A DNA stretch of 5,100 nt, taken from assembly GCA_016875155.1 (NCBI GenBank), contig VGSD01000251.1, forward strand, positions 1 to 5,100, read 5' to 3'. The notes below the pieces were generated by a model. That model searched no databases, had not been told where the DNA came from, and saw only the letters and a list, made by a program, of their open reading frames with translations. Origin of the DNA: Deltaproteobacteria bacterium. GTDB taxonomy: Bacteria; Desulfobacterota; BSN033; UBA1163. Shown one piece after another: positions 1-4,674 of the stretch. The position numbers and the translations under genes were made by a program. Position 1 is the stretch's first letter. The number at the start of each line of letters is the position of its first letter.

Positions 1-32
1 TTGGTCAAAGTAATAGAGAAAAGATTCTAATT

Positions 33-274
33 TCGAAATCCGAATATCGAAACTCGAAACAAATTTTACATGACGGGTTCGTCACCCGCGAATGATGAAA
101 ATACCCCCCTACCCACCCCTCCCCCTCGAGGGGGGAGGGTGAGGGAGGGGGTGACGAAGGTATTTTCCAGGTAATTCGAATGACCAAAAAACCAAAATTC
201 AAAACTCTTTATGTTTTATACATTTGAAAATTTGAATTTTAGAATTGTTTCGGATTTCGATATTCGAATTTCGA
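33..274. repeat. Intergenic repeat island bounded by a 30-bp inverted repeat
   Basis: The segment at 33-62 and the reverse complement of 245-274 match at 27 of 30 positions; both are built from TCGAAAT, CGAATATCGAA and CGAAAC words. Between the arms lie a GC-rich hairpin (97-167) and AT-rich sequence, and I see no credible gene in positions 1-289. Short open frames here give low-complexity peptides typical of repeats read in the wrong frame. Degenerate spacer repeats of this wording are, from general knowledge, common in environmental deltaproteobacterial genomes; whether this one is dispersed in this genome cannot be seen here. The right arm ends about 15 bases before the panB start, so it lies in the panB leader and could affect its transcript. 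Confidence 0.7.
97..167. repeat. GC-rich imperfect hairpin inside the repeat island
   Basis: An outer 9-bp perfect stem pairs GAAAATACC (97-105) with GGTATTTTC (159-167). Inside it, a C-rich strand (104-127) faces a G-rich strand (128-151) around the centre CTCGAG, with 7 perfect central pairs (121-127 with 128-134) and bulges further out. The G-rich strand has several runs of three or more G, so a quadruplex is also possible. There is no T-tract directly after it, so it is not a standard intrinsic terminator. It resembles a REP-like palindromic unit nested in the larger inverted repeat. Confidence 0.65.
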
Positions 275-279
275 GTTTT

Positions 280-285
280 GGAGGT
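280..285 (+). promoter_or_regulatory. panB ribosome binding site that decides the start
   Basis: GGAGGT lies 4 bases before the ATG at 290. An upstream in-frame ATG at 245 has no such site, and the 15 residues it would add are encoded by the right arm of the flanking inverted repeat. The ATG at 290 is therefore the better start. Confidence 0.85.
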
Positions 286-289
286 ACTG

Positions 290-1126
290 ATGGATCGTAA
301 AAAAATAACACCTGTAGATCTTCAGACGATGAAGAATGAGGGAAAGAAGTTCTCTATGCTTACCGCCTATGACTATCCTATGGCGCTTCTCGAAGATCGC
401 GCCGGAATTGAAGTGATCCTCGTAGGGGATTCTCTTGGAATGACAGTTCTGGGTTATGAGAATACCATACCGGTTACCATGGAGGAGATGATTCATCATA
501 CCAAGGCCGTCACCCGGGGAGCAAAATATGCGCTCATCATTGGCGATATGCCCTTCATGTCTTACAACGTGTCGGAGCAGGATGCCATTTACAATGCCGG
601 CCGATTTATGAAAGAGGGCAAAGCCGATGCCATCAAGCTCGAAGGCGGTGTCAGCGTCAAAGAGATCGTGAGGGCCATTGTGAAAGCGGGTATTCCGGTG
701 ATGGGCCATATCGGTTTGACCCCTCAGACCATCTCCATGCTCGGAGGATTCAAGGTTCAGGGCAAGGATGCTCAGGCCGCCCAGAAGATTATCGATGATG
801 CTTTAGGGCTCGAAGATGCAGGAGCTTTTTCAGTTCTGCTTGAAGCTGTCCCCGCTCCCATTGCCCAGAAGGTGACAAAGCGTCTCAAAGTCCCCACCAT
901 CGGAATCGGTGCAGGTGTCCACTGCGATGGCCAGGTCCTGGTGGTTCATGATATGCTCGGCCTCTTCGATCGCTTTACCCCCAAATTTGCCAAACGATAC
1001 GTCAATCTGAGCGAACAGATGCTGAAGGCTTTTGAGGCATACAGAGAAGAAGTTTTGAAAGGAGTCTTCCCGACAGACCAGCACAGTTTCCATATCGATG
1101 AGAAAGAATTGGAGAAGGTGAAATAG
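290..1126 (+). CDS. panB: 3-methyl-2-oxobutanoate hydroxymethyltransferase (ketopantoate hydroxymethyltransferase)
   Basis: PanB moves a hydroxymethyl group from 5,10-methylenetetrahydrofolate to 2-oxoisovalerate, giving ketopantoate, the first committed step of pantothenate and coenzyme A synthesis in the cytoplasm. The 278-residue protein is full length; the family is usually 260-280 residues. It shows the family landmarks in order: TAYDYP (25-30), VGDSLGM with the metal-binding Asp47, GDMPFMSY with metal-binding Asp86, KLEGG with Lys116 and metal-binding Glu118, GHIGLTPQ (139-146), and LLEAVP with Glu185 at the catalytic glutamate position. A later IGIGAG loop is also intact. The start at 290 is set by GGAGGT at 280-285. 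No panC or panD follows, so panB is separate from the rest of the pathway here. No promoter was confidently seen; its leader carries the repeat island. Confidence 0.97.
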   Translation: MDRKKITPVDLQTMKNEGKKFSMLTAYDYPMALLEDRAGIEVILVGDSLGMTVLGYENTIPVTMEEMIHHTKAVTRGAKYALIIGDMPFMSYNVSEQDAIYNAGRFMKEGKADAIKLEGGVSVKEIVRAIVKAGIPVMGHIGLTPQTISMLGGFKVQGKDAQAAQKIIDDALGLEDAGAFSVLLEAVPAPIAQKVTKRLKVPTIGIGAGVHCDGQVLVVHDMLGLFDRFTPKFAKRYVNLSEQMLKAFEAYREEVLKGVFPTDQHSFHIDEKELEKVK

Positions 1127-1135
1127 GCAAGAAGA

Positions 1136-1191
1136 CAATAACCAAATCCCAAGCACCAATAATCAAATAATGACCAATACCCAATGGCCAA
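1136..1191. repeat. CCAAT-rich degenerate spacer repeat
   Basis: The spacer after panB repeats variants of ACCAAT, CAATAAC, GACCAAT and CCCAATGGCC. It is A/C rich on the plus strand and unlike the coding sequence on either side. On the minus strand it reads as repetitive W/G/L/I/Y-rich peptide, a typical spurious frame. Such tracts are common spacers in the same genomes that carry the TCGAAAT-type repeats. It shows no strong hairpin with a T-tract, so no terminator is claimed for panB. Confidence 0.5.
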
Positions 1192-1212
1192 CATTTTACT
1201 TACCTATTCTTT

Positions 1213-1240
1213 TTGACACTTATTCTTTTTAACTTGAAAT
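1213..1240 (+). promoter_or_regulatory. Probable sigma-70 promoter of the Lrp-like gene
   Basis: A perfect TTGACA -35 box (1213-1218) is followed after 16 bases by TGAAAT (1235-1240), a 4-of-6 match to the -10 consensus. Transcription would start near 1247, leaving a leader of about 38 bases with the ribosome binding site at its end. The weak -10 box keeps the confidence moderate. Confidence 0.45.
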
Positions 1241-1284
1241 TGAAGGCAGATTAAGGTAGTTTATTTCTCAAAGGAGGTGATCGT

Positions 1285-1518
1285 ATGCCGATTTCTGCTT
1301 ATGTCTTCATTGAGTGTACCGCGGGAACTGCCAGGGATGTAGCCAGAGAGGCTTCCAAGATTCAGGGGGTGAAACGTGCCAACGCGACAACTGGCCCCTA
1401 TGATATCATCGCCCTGGTCGAGGCTCCGGACATCAACATTCTCGGCGATTTCATTGTCACCAAAATCCAGGGACTTTCGGGCGTATTGAGAACTCAGACG
1501 AATGTGATTGTCGATTAG
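1285..1518 (+). CDS. Stand-alone Lrp/AsnC effector-binding (RAM) domain protein
   Basis: The 77-residue protein matches only the C-terminal ligand-binding half of Lrp/AsnC regulators; the N-terminal DNA-binding helix-turn-helix is absent. It shows the alpha-beta sandwich pattern: a first strand AYVFIEC (5-11), a helix beginning GTARDVAREASKI, a strand GVKRANATTG, then the conserved G-x-Y-D (Gly37, Tyr39, Asp40) leading into DIIALVEA, a second helix, and the final strand GVLRTQTNVIV (66-76). Known stand-alone members form dimers or larger rings, bind small molecules such as amino acids, and may modulate full-length Lrp proteins by mixing with them; which applies here is unknown. A near-perfect ribosome binding site, AAGGAGGTGA (1271-1280), ends 4 bases before the ATG, so strong translation is expected. 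It appears to be a single-gene unit with its own promoter at 1213-1240. Confidence 0.88.
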   Translation: MPISAYVFIECTAGTARDVAREASKIQGVKRANATTGPYDIIALVEAPDINILGDFIVTKIQGLSGVLRTQTNVIVD

Positions 1519-1574
1519 TTTGAAAATTAAAGCATCAGGTCATGGTCAGGGTGAGGATGCCTGTTTGGTCTATA

Positions 1575-1648
1575 GGTAAAGGTAAGGGTTTCAAATTATT
1601 AGCCCTAACCCATTCACTTTTCACCAAACCGGCGTCATAACCTTTACC
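1575..1648. repeat. Interrupted inverted repeat in the spacer before the bS22-like gene
   Basis: GGTAAAGGT (1575-1583) is exactly complementary to ACCTTTACC (1640-1648), and inside it GGGTT (1586-1590) pairs with AACCC (1606-1610). The rest of the 1519-1729 spacer is degenerate GGTAAGG/CCTTTACC-type sequence without a credible gene. There is no T-tract after the outer arm, so a terminator is not supported. It is probably another degenerate spacer repeat. Confidence 0.45.
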
Positions 1649-1729
1649 TCTTTACCTTGCCCCAAGGGTCATTTTCATGGATCGAGGGTGGTCCCTTACA
1701 TGGGGGATTAATTTAACAAAGGAGAAATT

Positions 1730-1822
1730 ATGGGAAGCGTCGTTAAAAAGAGACGAAAGAAGATGGCTAAACATAAACACAAAAAGAGACTCGACCGCGA
1801 TCGTCATAAGAAAAAGAAATAA
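1730..1822 (+). CDS. bS22-like / AURKAIP1-COX24 domain small basic protein
   Basis: A 30-residue open frame begins MGSVVKKRRKKMAKHKHKKR and ends in a lysine run; almost two thirds of its residues are Lys, Arg or His. The opening GSVxKKRRKxMxKxKHxK pattern is the hallmark of the tiny AURKAIP1/COX24-domain proteins, whose mycobacterial member is the small-subunit ribosomal protein bS22 and whose mitochondrial relatives belong to the mitoribosome. It is therefore probably a ribosome-bound, rRNA-contacting peptide; the ribosomal role is inferred from relatives. The start has a good site, AAAGGAGA (1718-1725), 4 bases before the ATG. The gene lies 9 bp upstream of the site-2 protease gene, so the two probably share a transcript. 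Its small size means automatic gene callers often miss it. Another frame over the same bases (1677-1871) lacks a ribosome binding site and family resemblance. Confidence 0.87.
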   Translation: MGSVVKKRRKKMAKHKHKKRLDRDRHKKKK

Positions 1823-1831
1823 CCTTTTTTC

Positions 1832-2650
1832 ATGCGCCGCAATACCATCCATATTGTTCTTTTCATCCTGACGGTACTCTCCACCTGGATGACAGGAGGA
1901 TTGGGTTACTCCATTGCCATTATCCTCATCCTTCTGGGGCATGAGATGGGTCACTATGTCATGTCCCGGAAGCATGGGATGAGAGCCACGCTGCCCTTCT
2001 TTCTACCATTCCCTCTCTCACCTTTCGGGACATTGGGCGCAGTCATCAGGATGGAAGGCTCCCTTACATCCCGGAAAGCAATTTTCGATACAGGGGTTGC
2101 AGGTCCACTGACCAGCCTTATTCTTAGCGTCCCTGCCATTGCCATTGGCTTGAAGTTTTCAACACTGATCCCGACTGCTCAGGTCAAGGAGGGAACGCTC
2201 CGTCTGGCAGATCCGTTTCTCTTCTCCATCATCCAGCGACTGGTTCTCGGGAAGGTTCCCGAAAATGTCGATGTGATGCTTCATCCGATCGGATATGCCG
2301 GATGGGTAGGCCTCTTTGTCACCGCCCTCAATCTCTTTCCTGTGGGTCAGTTGGATGGAGGGCATATTGCCTATGCCCTCTTCGGAAGAAAGAGCCGTGC
2401 CATCTTCCTCATTGCCATCGCGGCCATGGGATTTATCACGATCTTCCACAATCCGGGATGGTTCCTCATGCTGATCCTGATGATTCTCTTCGGTTTCCGG
2501 CATCCCATGGCGATGGATGACCAGACGCCCATCGATGGAAAAAGAAAACTGATCGGTGGAATCATGTTCCTCGTCTTTCTTCTCTCCTTCACCCCTTCCC
2601 CATTCCCTCAGTTTACTGAGGAAATCAAACAGGCCCTCAATTGGTTTTAA
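1832..2650 (+). CDS. EGY-like site-2 protease family (M50) intramembrane metalloprotease
   Basis: The 272-residue protein is very hydrophobic, with about seven likely membrane segments, near residues 7-22, 24-43, 87-108, 152-171, 189-206, 209-222 and 241-256. The zinc-binding HEMGH motif (His37, Glu38, His41) sits in the second segment. The second metal site is in NLFPVGQLDGGH (167-178), with Asp175 as the likely third ligand. A later GFRHPMAMDDQTPID stretch (221-235) resembles the conserved RHP...D..P.D segment of bacterial and plastid EGY-type members. These enzymes cut membrane-embedded substrates; the substrate here is unknown. No PDZ domain is seen. The ATG is 9 bp after the bS22-like stop and has no clear ribosome binding site (the gap is CCTTTTTTC), so translational coupling is likely. 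A later in-frame ATG at 1889 would delete much of the first membrane segment. Its 3' end overlaps the opposing nucleotidyltransferase gene by 14 bp. Confidence 0.92.
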   Translation: MRRNTIHIVLFILTVLSTWMTGGLGYSIAIILILLGHEMGHYVMSRKHGMRATLPFFLPFPLSPFGTLGAVIRMEGSLTSRKAIFDTGVAGPLTSLILSVPAIAIGLKFSTLIPTAQVKEGTLRLADPFLFSIIQRLVLGKVPENVDVMLHPIGYAGWVGLFVTALNLFPVGQLDGGHIAYALFGRKSRAIFLIAIAAMGFITIFHNPGWFLMLILMILFGFRHPMAMDDQTPIDGKRKLIGGIMFLVFLLSFTPSPFPQFTEEIKQALNWF

Positions 2651-3251
2651 AAACTCCCTTCACTCTTCTTTTCACTTTTTTCTGGATTTTCTGAAAGAGT
2701 TGGAGAATACCAAGTTGTGAAGATTTTTGGTGTACATAAGGCCAATCGATGTCAGTGTAATGAGTATACATCAGCATTTCGGCCTGGATCCGGGCCTGAG
2801 GGTCTTTCCATTCTTGAGCCGCCACAAGTCTATCCAGTAAAATATCTTCCATCCTAAGTATCTTTAGTTTTATTTTCTCGATTTCGATTTCATTCACCTC
2901 CTGAACGAGCAAATGTCCGATCTGGAGCGGCCCGGGAGGAAATTCGATTGGGATTCGAATTTGGGGATGAATCCAGTGGCGATAATCCTCAAACCTCTCA
3001 AATCCGAGTCCCTTCATCACGGTTTCAATCTCCTGCTTCTCCAAAGGAGGAAGGATCATATCAATGTCAACCGTTGTGTGTCCTCCCGCCGTGTAGTATT
3101 CGACAACCGCTCCCCCGACCAGCACCGCTTGAATACCTTTCTTTTCAAATGCCGAAGAAATAGCAGCAGCCACATAGAGCTGTTTTAATATTTTCTCTTG
3201 CTCGGTCGCAGCTTTCTTAAGTAATCCTTTTATGGTACGAGATGGGTTCAT
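2637..3251 (-). CDS. DUF6036-like / AbiEii-type nucleotidyltransferase, candidate toxin
   Basis: The 204-residue protein has the signature of a minimal nucleotidyltransferase fold: VLVGGAVVEYYTAGG (43-57) with the Gly46-Gly47 pair, followed by TTVDIDMIL with the Asp62-x-Asp64 metal ligands. A plausible third acidic residue is Glu103 in RIPIEFPPG. A helical C-terminal half holds the ILRMEDILLDRLVAAQEWKDPQ and DIDWPYV segments, like DUF6036 proteins. Related AbiEii/MenT enzymes are toxins that add nucleotides to tRNA or other targets, but other relatives have different roles, so toxicity is inferred. The start at 3251 overlaps the stop of the upstream winged-helix gene in an ATGA, which implies coupled translation. 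A longer frame starting at 3353 would overlap that gene by 106 bases and is less likely. It converges on the site-2 protease gene with a 14-bp overlap. Confidence 0.85.
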   Translation of the reverse strand: MNPSRTIKGLLKKAATEQEKILKQLYVAAAISSAFEKKGIQAVLVGGAVVEYYTAGGHTTVDIDMILPPLEKQEIETVMKGLGFERFEDYRHWIHPQIRIPIEFPPGPLQIGHLLVQEVNEIEIEKIKLKILRMEDILLDRLVAAQEWKDPQARIQAEMLMYTHYTDIDWPYVHQKSSQLGILQLFQKIQKKVKRRVKGVFKTN

Positions 3252-3679
3252 GATATCTTTTCCAACAATCTCCCCTCTGCCGGATGACGGGGCCGTCGAC
3301 GCTTCAAACGATCCCCATAGTCTTTGACAATTTCTTTTGACCGTTTTTCCCAAACGCCCCTTCTTTCCAAACCTTCCTTAAGAGTAAAAGTTTGCGCAAC
3401 TTTTAAGTCCAACGGGAATGCTGCCGTTTTATCGGCAAGCGATTTCAATTCGGGGAAAAAGAGGAAGTTTTTATTCACTCTGAAATATCTACGATTCCCA
3501 ACAGTCCATGACAGTATCAACCCGGCCTGTTCAAGCCTGTCCAGTTCTCTTTTGATAATCGGTGCTGGTTCATCTATATTTCGGCTGAGTTCTCTGAGAT
3601 GGAATTCTCCGTCCTGGTTTTTTAAAAGGTAATAGAGTACTTTCCGTCTCGACACCGAAGAGATGATGAATTCAAGCAT
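3248..3679 (-). CDS. Winged helix-turn-helix protein, candidate antitoxin/autorepressor
   Basis: The 143-residue protein begins with a winged-helix DNA-binding domain: helix 1 near 8-20 (SVSRRKVLYYLLK), helix 2 in FHLRELSRNI (26-35), a recognition helix near 38-52 (PAPIIKRELDRLEQA), and a wing in WTVGNRRYFRVN (58-69). This resembles the N-terminal half of proteins in which such a domain is fused to a nucleotidyltransferase; here the enzyme is a separate downstream gene. The following PELKSLADKTA matches the usual linker, but residues 86-143 form a charged tail (EGLERRGVWEKRSKEIVKDY, then RLKRRRPRH) that I do not recognise; it could contact the partner protein. AAGGAG about 9 bases upstream gives a clear start. 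A promoter and palindromic operator lie directly upstream, which fits repression of its own operon. It could instead be an ordinary ArsR/MarR-like regulator. Confidence 0.85.
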   Translation of the reverse strand: MLEFIISSVSRRKVLYYLLKNQDGEFHLRELSRNIDEPAPIIKRELDRLEQAGLILSWTVGNRRYFRVNKNFLFFPELKSLADKTAAFPLDLKVAQTFTLKEGLERRGVWEKRSKEIVKDYGDRLKRRRPRHPAEGRLLEKIS

Positions 3680-3695
3680 AACCCCTCTCCTTCAC

Positions 3696-3718
3696 ATTGT
3701 TACAAATTTTATAACAAT
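3696..3718. promoter_or_regulatory. 23-bp palindromic operator over the -10 box
   Basis: ATTGTTA (3696-3702) and TAACAAT (3712-3718) are perfect 7-bp arms. The inner AAA (3704-3706) and TTT (3708-3710) also pair across the central base 3707, so 10 of 11 base pairs are symmetric; only 3703/3711 fails. The site covers the -10 box and the likely transcription start of the minus-strand operon, where a bound dimer would block RNA polymerase. The product of the first gene is a winged-helix protein and is the natural candidate ligand; that link is inference. Confidence 0.7.
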
Positions 3719-3737
3719 TTATAAACCCTCCTGTCAA
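3708..3737 (-). promoter_or_regulatory. Sigma-70 promoter of the winged-helix/nucleotidyltransferase operon
   Basis: On the minus strand, TTGACA (3737-3732) is a perfect -35 box and TATAAA (3713-3708) a 5-of-6 -10 box, separated by 18 bases. Transcription would start near 3701, giving a short leader of about 22 bases that contains the AAGGAG ribosome binding site. Confidence 0.75.
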
Positions 3738-3815
3738 GCGAGGAATAATTGAAGGAATTTTTTAAACAAACCTTTGGCTGGTTTTGAATTGGCTTAATCA
3801 TTACCAAAATTATTA

Positions 3816-3844
3816 TTGACTTCCTTTTGCGAAATTAATACACT
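3816..3844 (+). promoter_or_regulatory. Sigma-70 promoter of the cyclic-nucleotide-binding protein gene
   Basis: TTGACT (3816-3821, 5 of 6) and TACACT (3839-3844, 4 of 6) are separated by an ideal 17 bases in AT-rich DNA. Transcription would start near 3851, leaving a leader of about 65 bases. It is divergent from the promoter at 3708-3737, with 78 bp between the two -35 boxes. Confidence 0.6.
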
Positions 3845-3915
3845 TTATTTGAATTTTGCTCTCCTACCAGAACCTTTAACCCAAAAGACATTCTTATTAC
3901 AAAGGAGGAAACAAT

Positions 3916-4347
3916 ATGTTACTCCGCCATCGCTCCCAGAAGGCCGAACTGCTTAAAAAGGTACCGATGTTTAGCAATCTTAGTAACCGGCATCTGAACG
4001 AGATCGCCAAGTACGCAGATCAGTTATCGGTCAAGGCCGGTAAGGTCCTGGCCGAGCAGGGAGATTTAGGATGGGAATTCGTTTTCATCTTGGAGGGGAA
4101 GGCCCGGGTCGAGAAAAACGGTAAAGTGATCAACCGACTCTCTTCAGGCGACTTTTTCGGTGAGATCTCCCTCATTGACAGGGGGCCCCGAACGGCAACG
4201 GTCGTTACTGAAACGGATATGACCCTGTTGATTGTAAACAGTAAATCCTTTGACCACTTACTCGATACGGTTACGGGACTCCAGAAAAAGATCCTCATCT
4301 CTCTATGCCAGTACCTTCGAAGAGCTGAGAAGGCCACGAATATTTAG
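3916..4347 (+). CDS. Stand-alone cyclic nucleotide-binding (Crp/PKA-type) domain protein
   Basis: The 143-residue protein is a single cNMP-binding beta-roll with little else. After a helical lead with LLKKVPMFSNLSNRHLNEIA (12-31), the roll runs from about 39 to 110: AGKVLAEQGDLGWEFVFILEGKARV, then the phosphate-binding cassette FFGEISLIDRGPRTATV (80-96). The cassette has Gly82, Glu83, Arg92, Thr93 and Ala94 in the canonical positions for cyclic nucleotide phosphate and ribose contact. A final helix (122-140) follows. There is no Crp-type DNA-binding helix-turn-helix, no kinase and no membrane segment, so it must act through a partner or as a simple sensor. AAAGGAGG (3901-3908) ends 7 bases before the ATG. 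The next gene downstream encodes a cyclase of the type that makes such ligands, so the pair is plausible; cAMP rather than cGMP is an inference. Confidence 0.92.
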   Translation: MLLRHRSQKAELLKKVPMFSNLSNRHLNEIAKYADQLSVKAGKVLAEQGDLGWEFVFILEGKARVEKNGKVINRLSSGDFFGEISLIDRGPRTATVVTETDMTLLIVNSKSFDHLLDTVTGLQKKILISLCQYLRRAEKATNI

Positions 4348-4350
4348 TCA

Positions 4351-4474
4351 ACCCCGTTAGAAAGTCTTCGGCCTTCCAACGGGACAGCTCACACGGAATT
4401 TAAAACAAGTGTTCGTTCCGACAGGAGTCTTATCTTCTTCCCCGTAGCAGAGTTACAGCGCTTTCTAACGGGGT
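4351..4474. repeat. 124-bp element bounded by perfect 14-bp inverted repeats
   Basis: ACCCCGTTAGAAAG (4351-4364) and CTTTCTAACGGGGT (4461-4474) are exact reverse complements. The element starts 3 bases after the stop codon of the cNMP-binding protein gene. No direct target duplication is obvious at its borders and it has no open frame of note. A small non-autonomous mobile element, a dispersed spacer repeat, or a structured RNA would each fit; the sequence alone does not decide. Confidence 0.65.
4353..4383. repeat. Hairpin using the left arm of the 124-bp element
   Basis: CCCGTT (4353-4358) pairs with AACGGG (4378-4383), with further pairing of GAA (4360-4362) to TTC (4374-4376) and a small CTTCG loop region (4366-4370). 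It competes with the long-range pairing of the same left arm to 4461-4474. It lies just after a stop codon, but the bases after it (ACAGCTC) are not a T-tract, so it could protect a 3' end rather than terminate on its own. Confidence 0.5.
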
Positions 4475-4542
4475 AAACCCTTTGCTTAACGCCCTGTTCA
4501 GGTGTGTTAAATGAGGGAAATTCTCAAAACGACCCTACCTGT

Positions 4543-4596
4543 CACCTAATGGAGCCTTTTGTTCTGTTAGGTGGAGCCTTTCGATAAAACTTTATC
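4543..4596. repeat. Cluster of short inverted and direct repeats upstream of the cyclase
   Basis: CACCTAA (4543-4549) and TTAGGTG (4567-4573) are a perfect 7-bp inverted repeat with a 17-base loop. TGGAGCCTTT occurs twice in direct order (4550-4559 and 4572-4581). Immediately after, GATAAA (4583-4588) and TTTATC (4591-4596) form a tight palindrome with a 2-base centre. The cluster could be a regulator-binding region for the cyclase gene or another decayed repeat. Confidence 0.5.
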
Positions 4597-4674
4597 ATTC
4601 ACAACTTGGGACGGATTCATATTTTCTTCAGTGTTGTCTTTTTTTCAATTTATGATCCCTGAGGGGGGAATTTT

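Larger units (their letters stand above)
4348..4674. other. 327-bp non-coding spacer with repeats
   Basis: No credible gene was found between the cNMP-binding protein and the cyclase. The left part (4351-4474) is enclosed by a perfect 14-bp inverted repeat, and the middle (4543-4596) holds a cluster of short inverted and direct repeats. The right part carries a run of seven T near 4638 without a hairpin before it, then GAGGGGGG (4661-4668), the probable cyclase ribosome binding site. I see no convincing -35/-10 pair for the cyclase. Confidence 0.6.

Noticed and set aside
97..151. GC-rich hairpin as an intrinsic terminator of a gene upstream of the window
   Set aside because: No T-tract follows the G-rich arm, and it is nested in a repeat island rather than directly behind a visible gene end.
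245..289. Upstream in-frame start giving panB 15 extra residues
   Set aside because: The residues are encoded by the right arm of the inverted repeat, the start has no ribosome binding site, and GGAGGT sits ideally before the ATG at 290.
1130..1200. CCAAT-rich tract as a CRISPR array
   Set aside because: The repeated words are short and irregular, with no fixed-length repeat and spacer pattern.
1806..1831. A-run followed by T-run at the end of the bS22-like gene as a terminator
   Set aside because: The stem would be six mostly A-T pairs without GC strength and would separate two genes only 9 bp apart that look co-transcribed.
1677..1871. 64-residue plus-strand frame over the bS22-like gene
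   Set aside because: It runs across the bS22-like gene and the protease start in another frame, has no ribosome binding site and no family resemblance.
3252..3353. Longer nucleotidyltransferase starting at 3353 on the minus strand
   Set aside because: It would overlap the winged-helix gene by 106 bases in another frame, and the extra residues are low-quality. The ATGA overlap at 3248-3251 is the classic operon start.
3778..3794. Possible sigma-54 promoter (GG and GC 10 bases apart) before the cNMP-binding gene
   Set aside because: The invariant GG and GC fit, but the -24 CAC and -12 TT positions do not. The sigma-70 boxes at 3816-3844 are a better match.
4511..4549. 12-codon frame (MREILKTTLPVT) that could be a leader peptide for the cyclase
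   Set aside because: Only a weak AGGTG precedes it and it ends inside a repeat arm. It lacks a codon run or attenuator typical of leader peptides.
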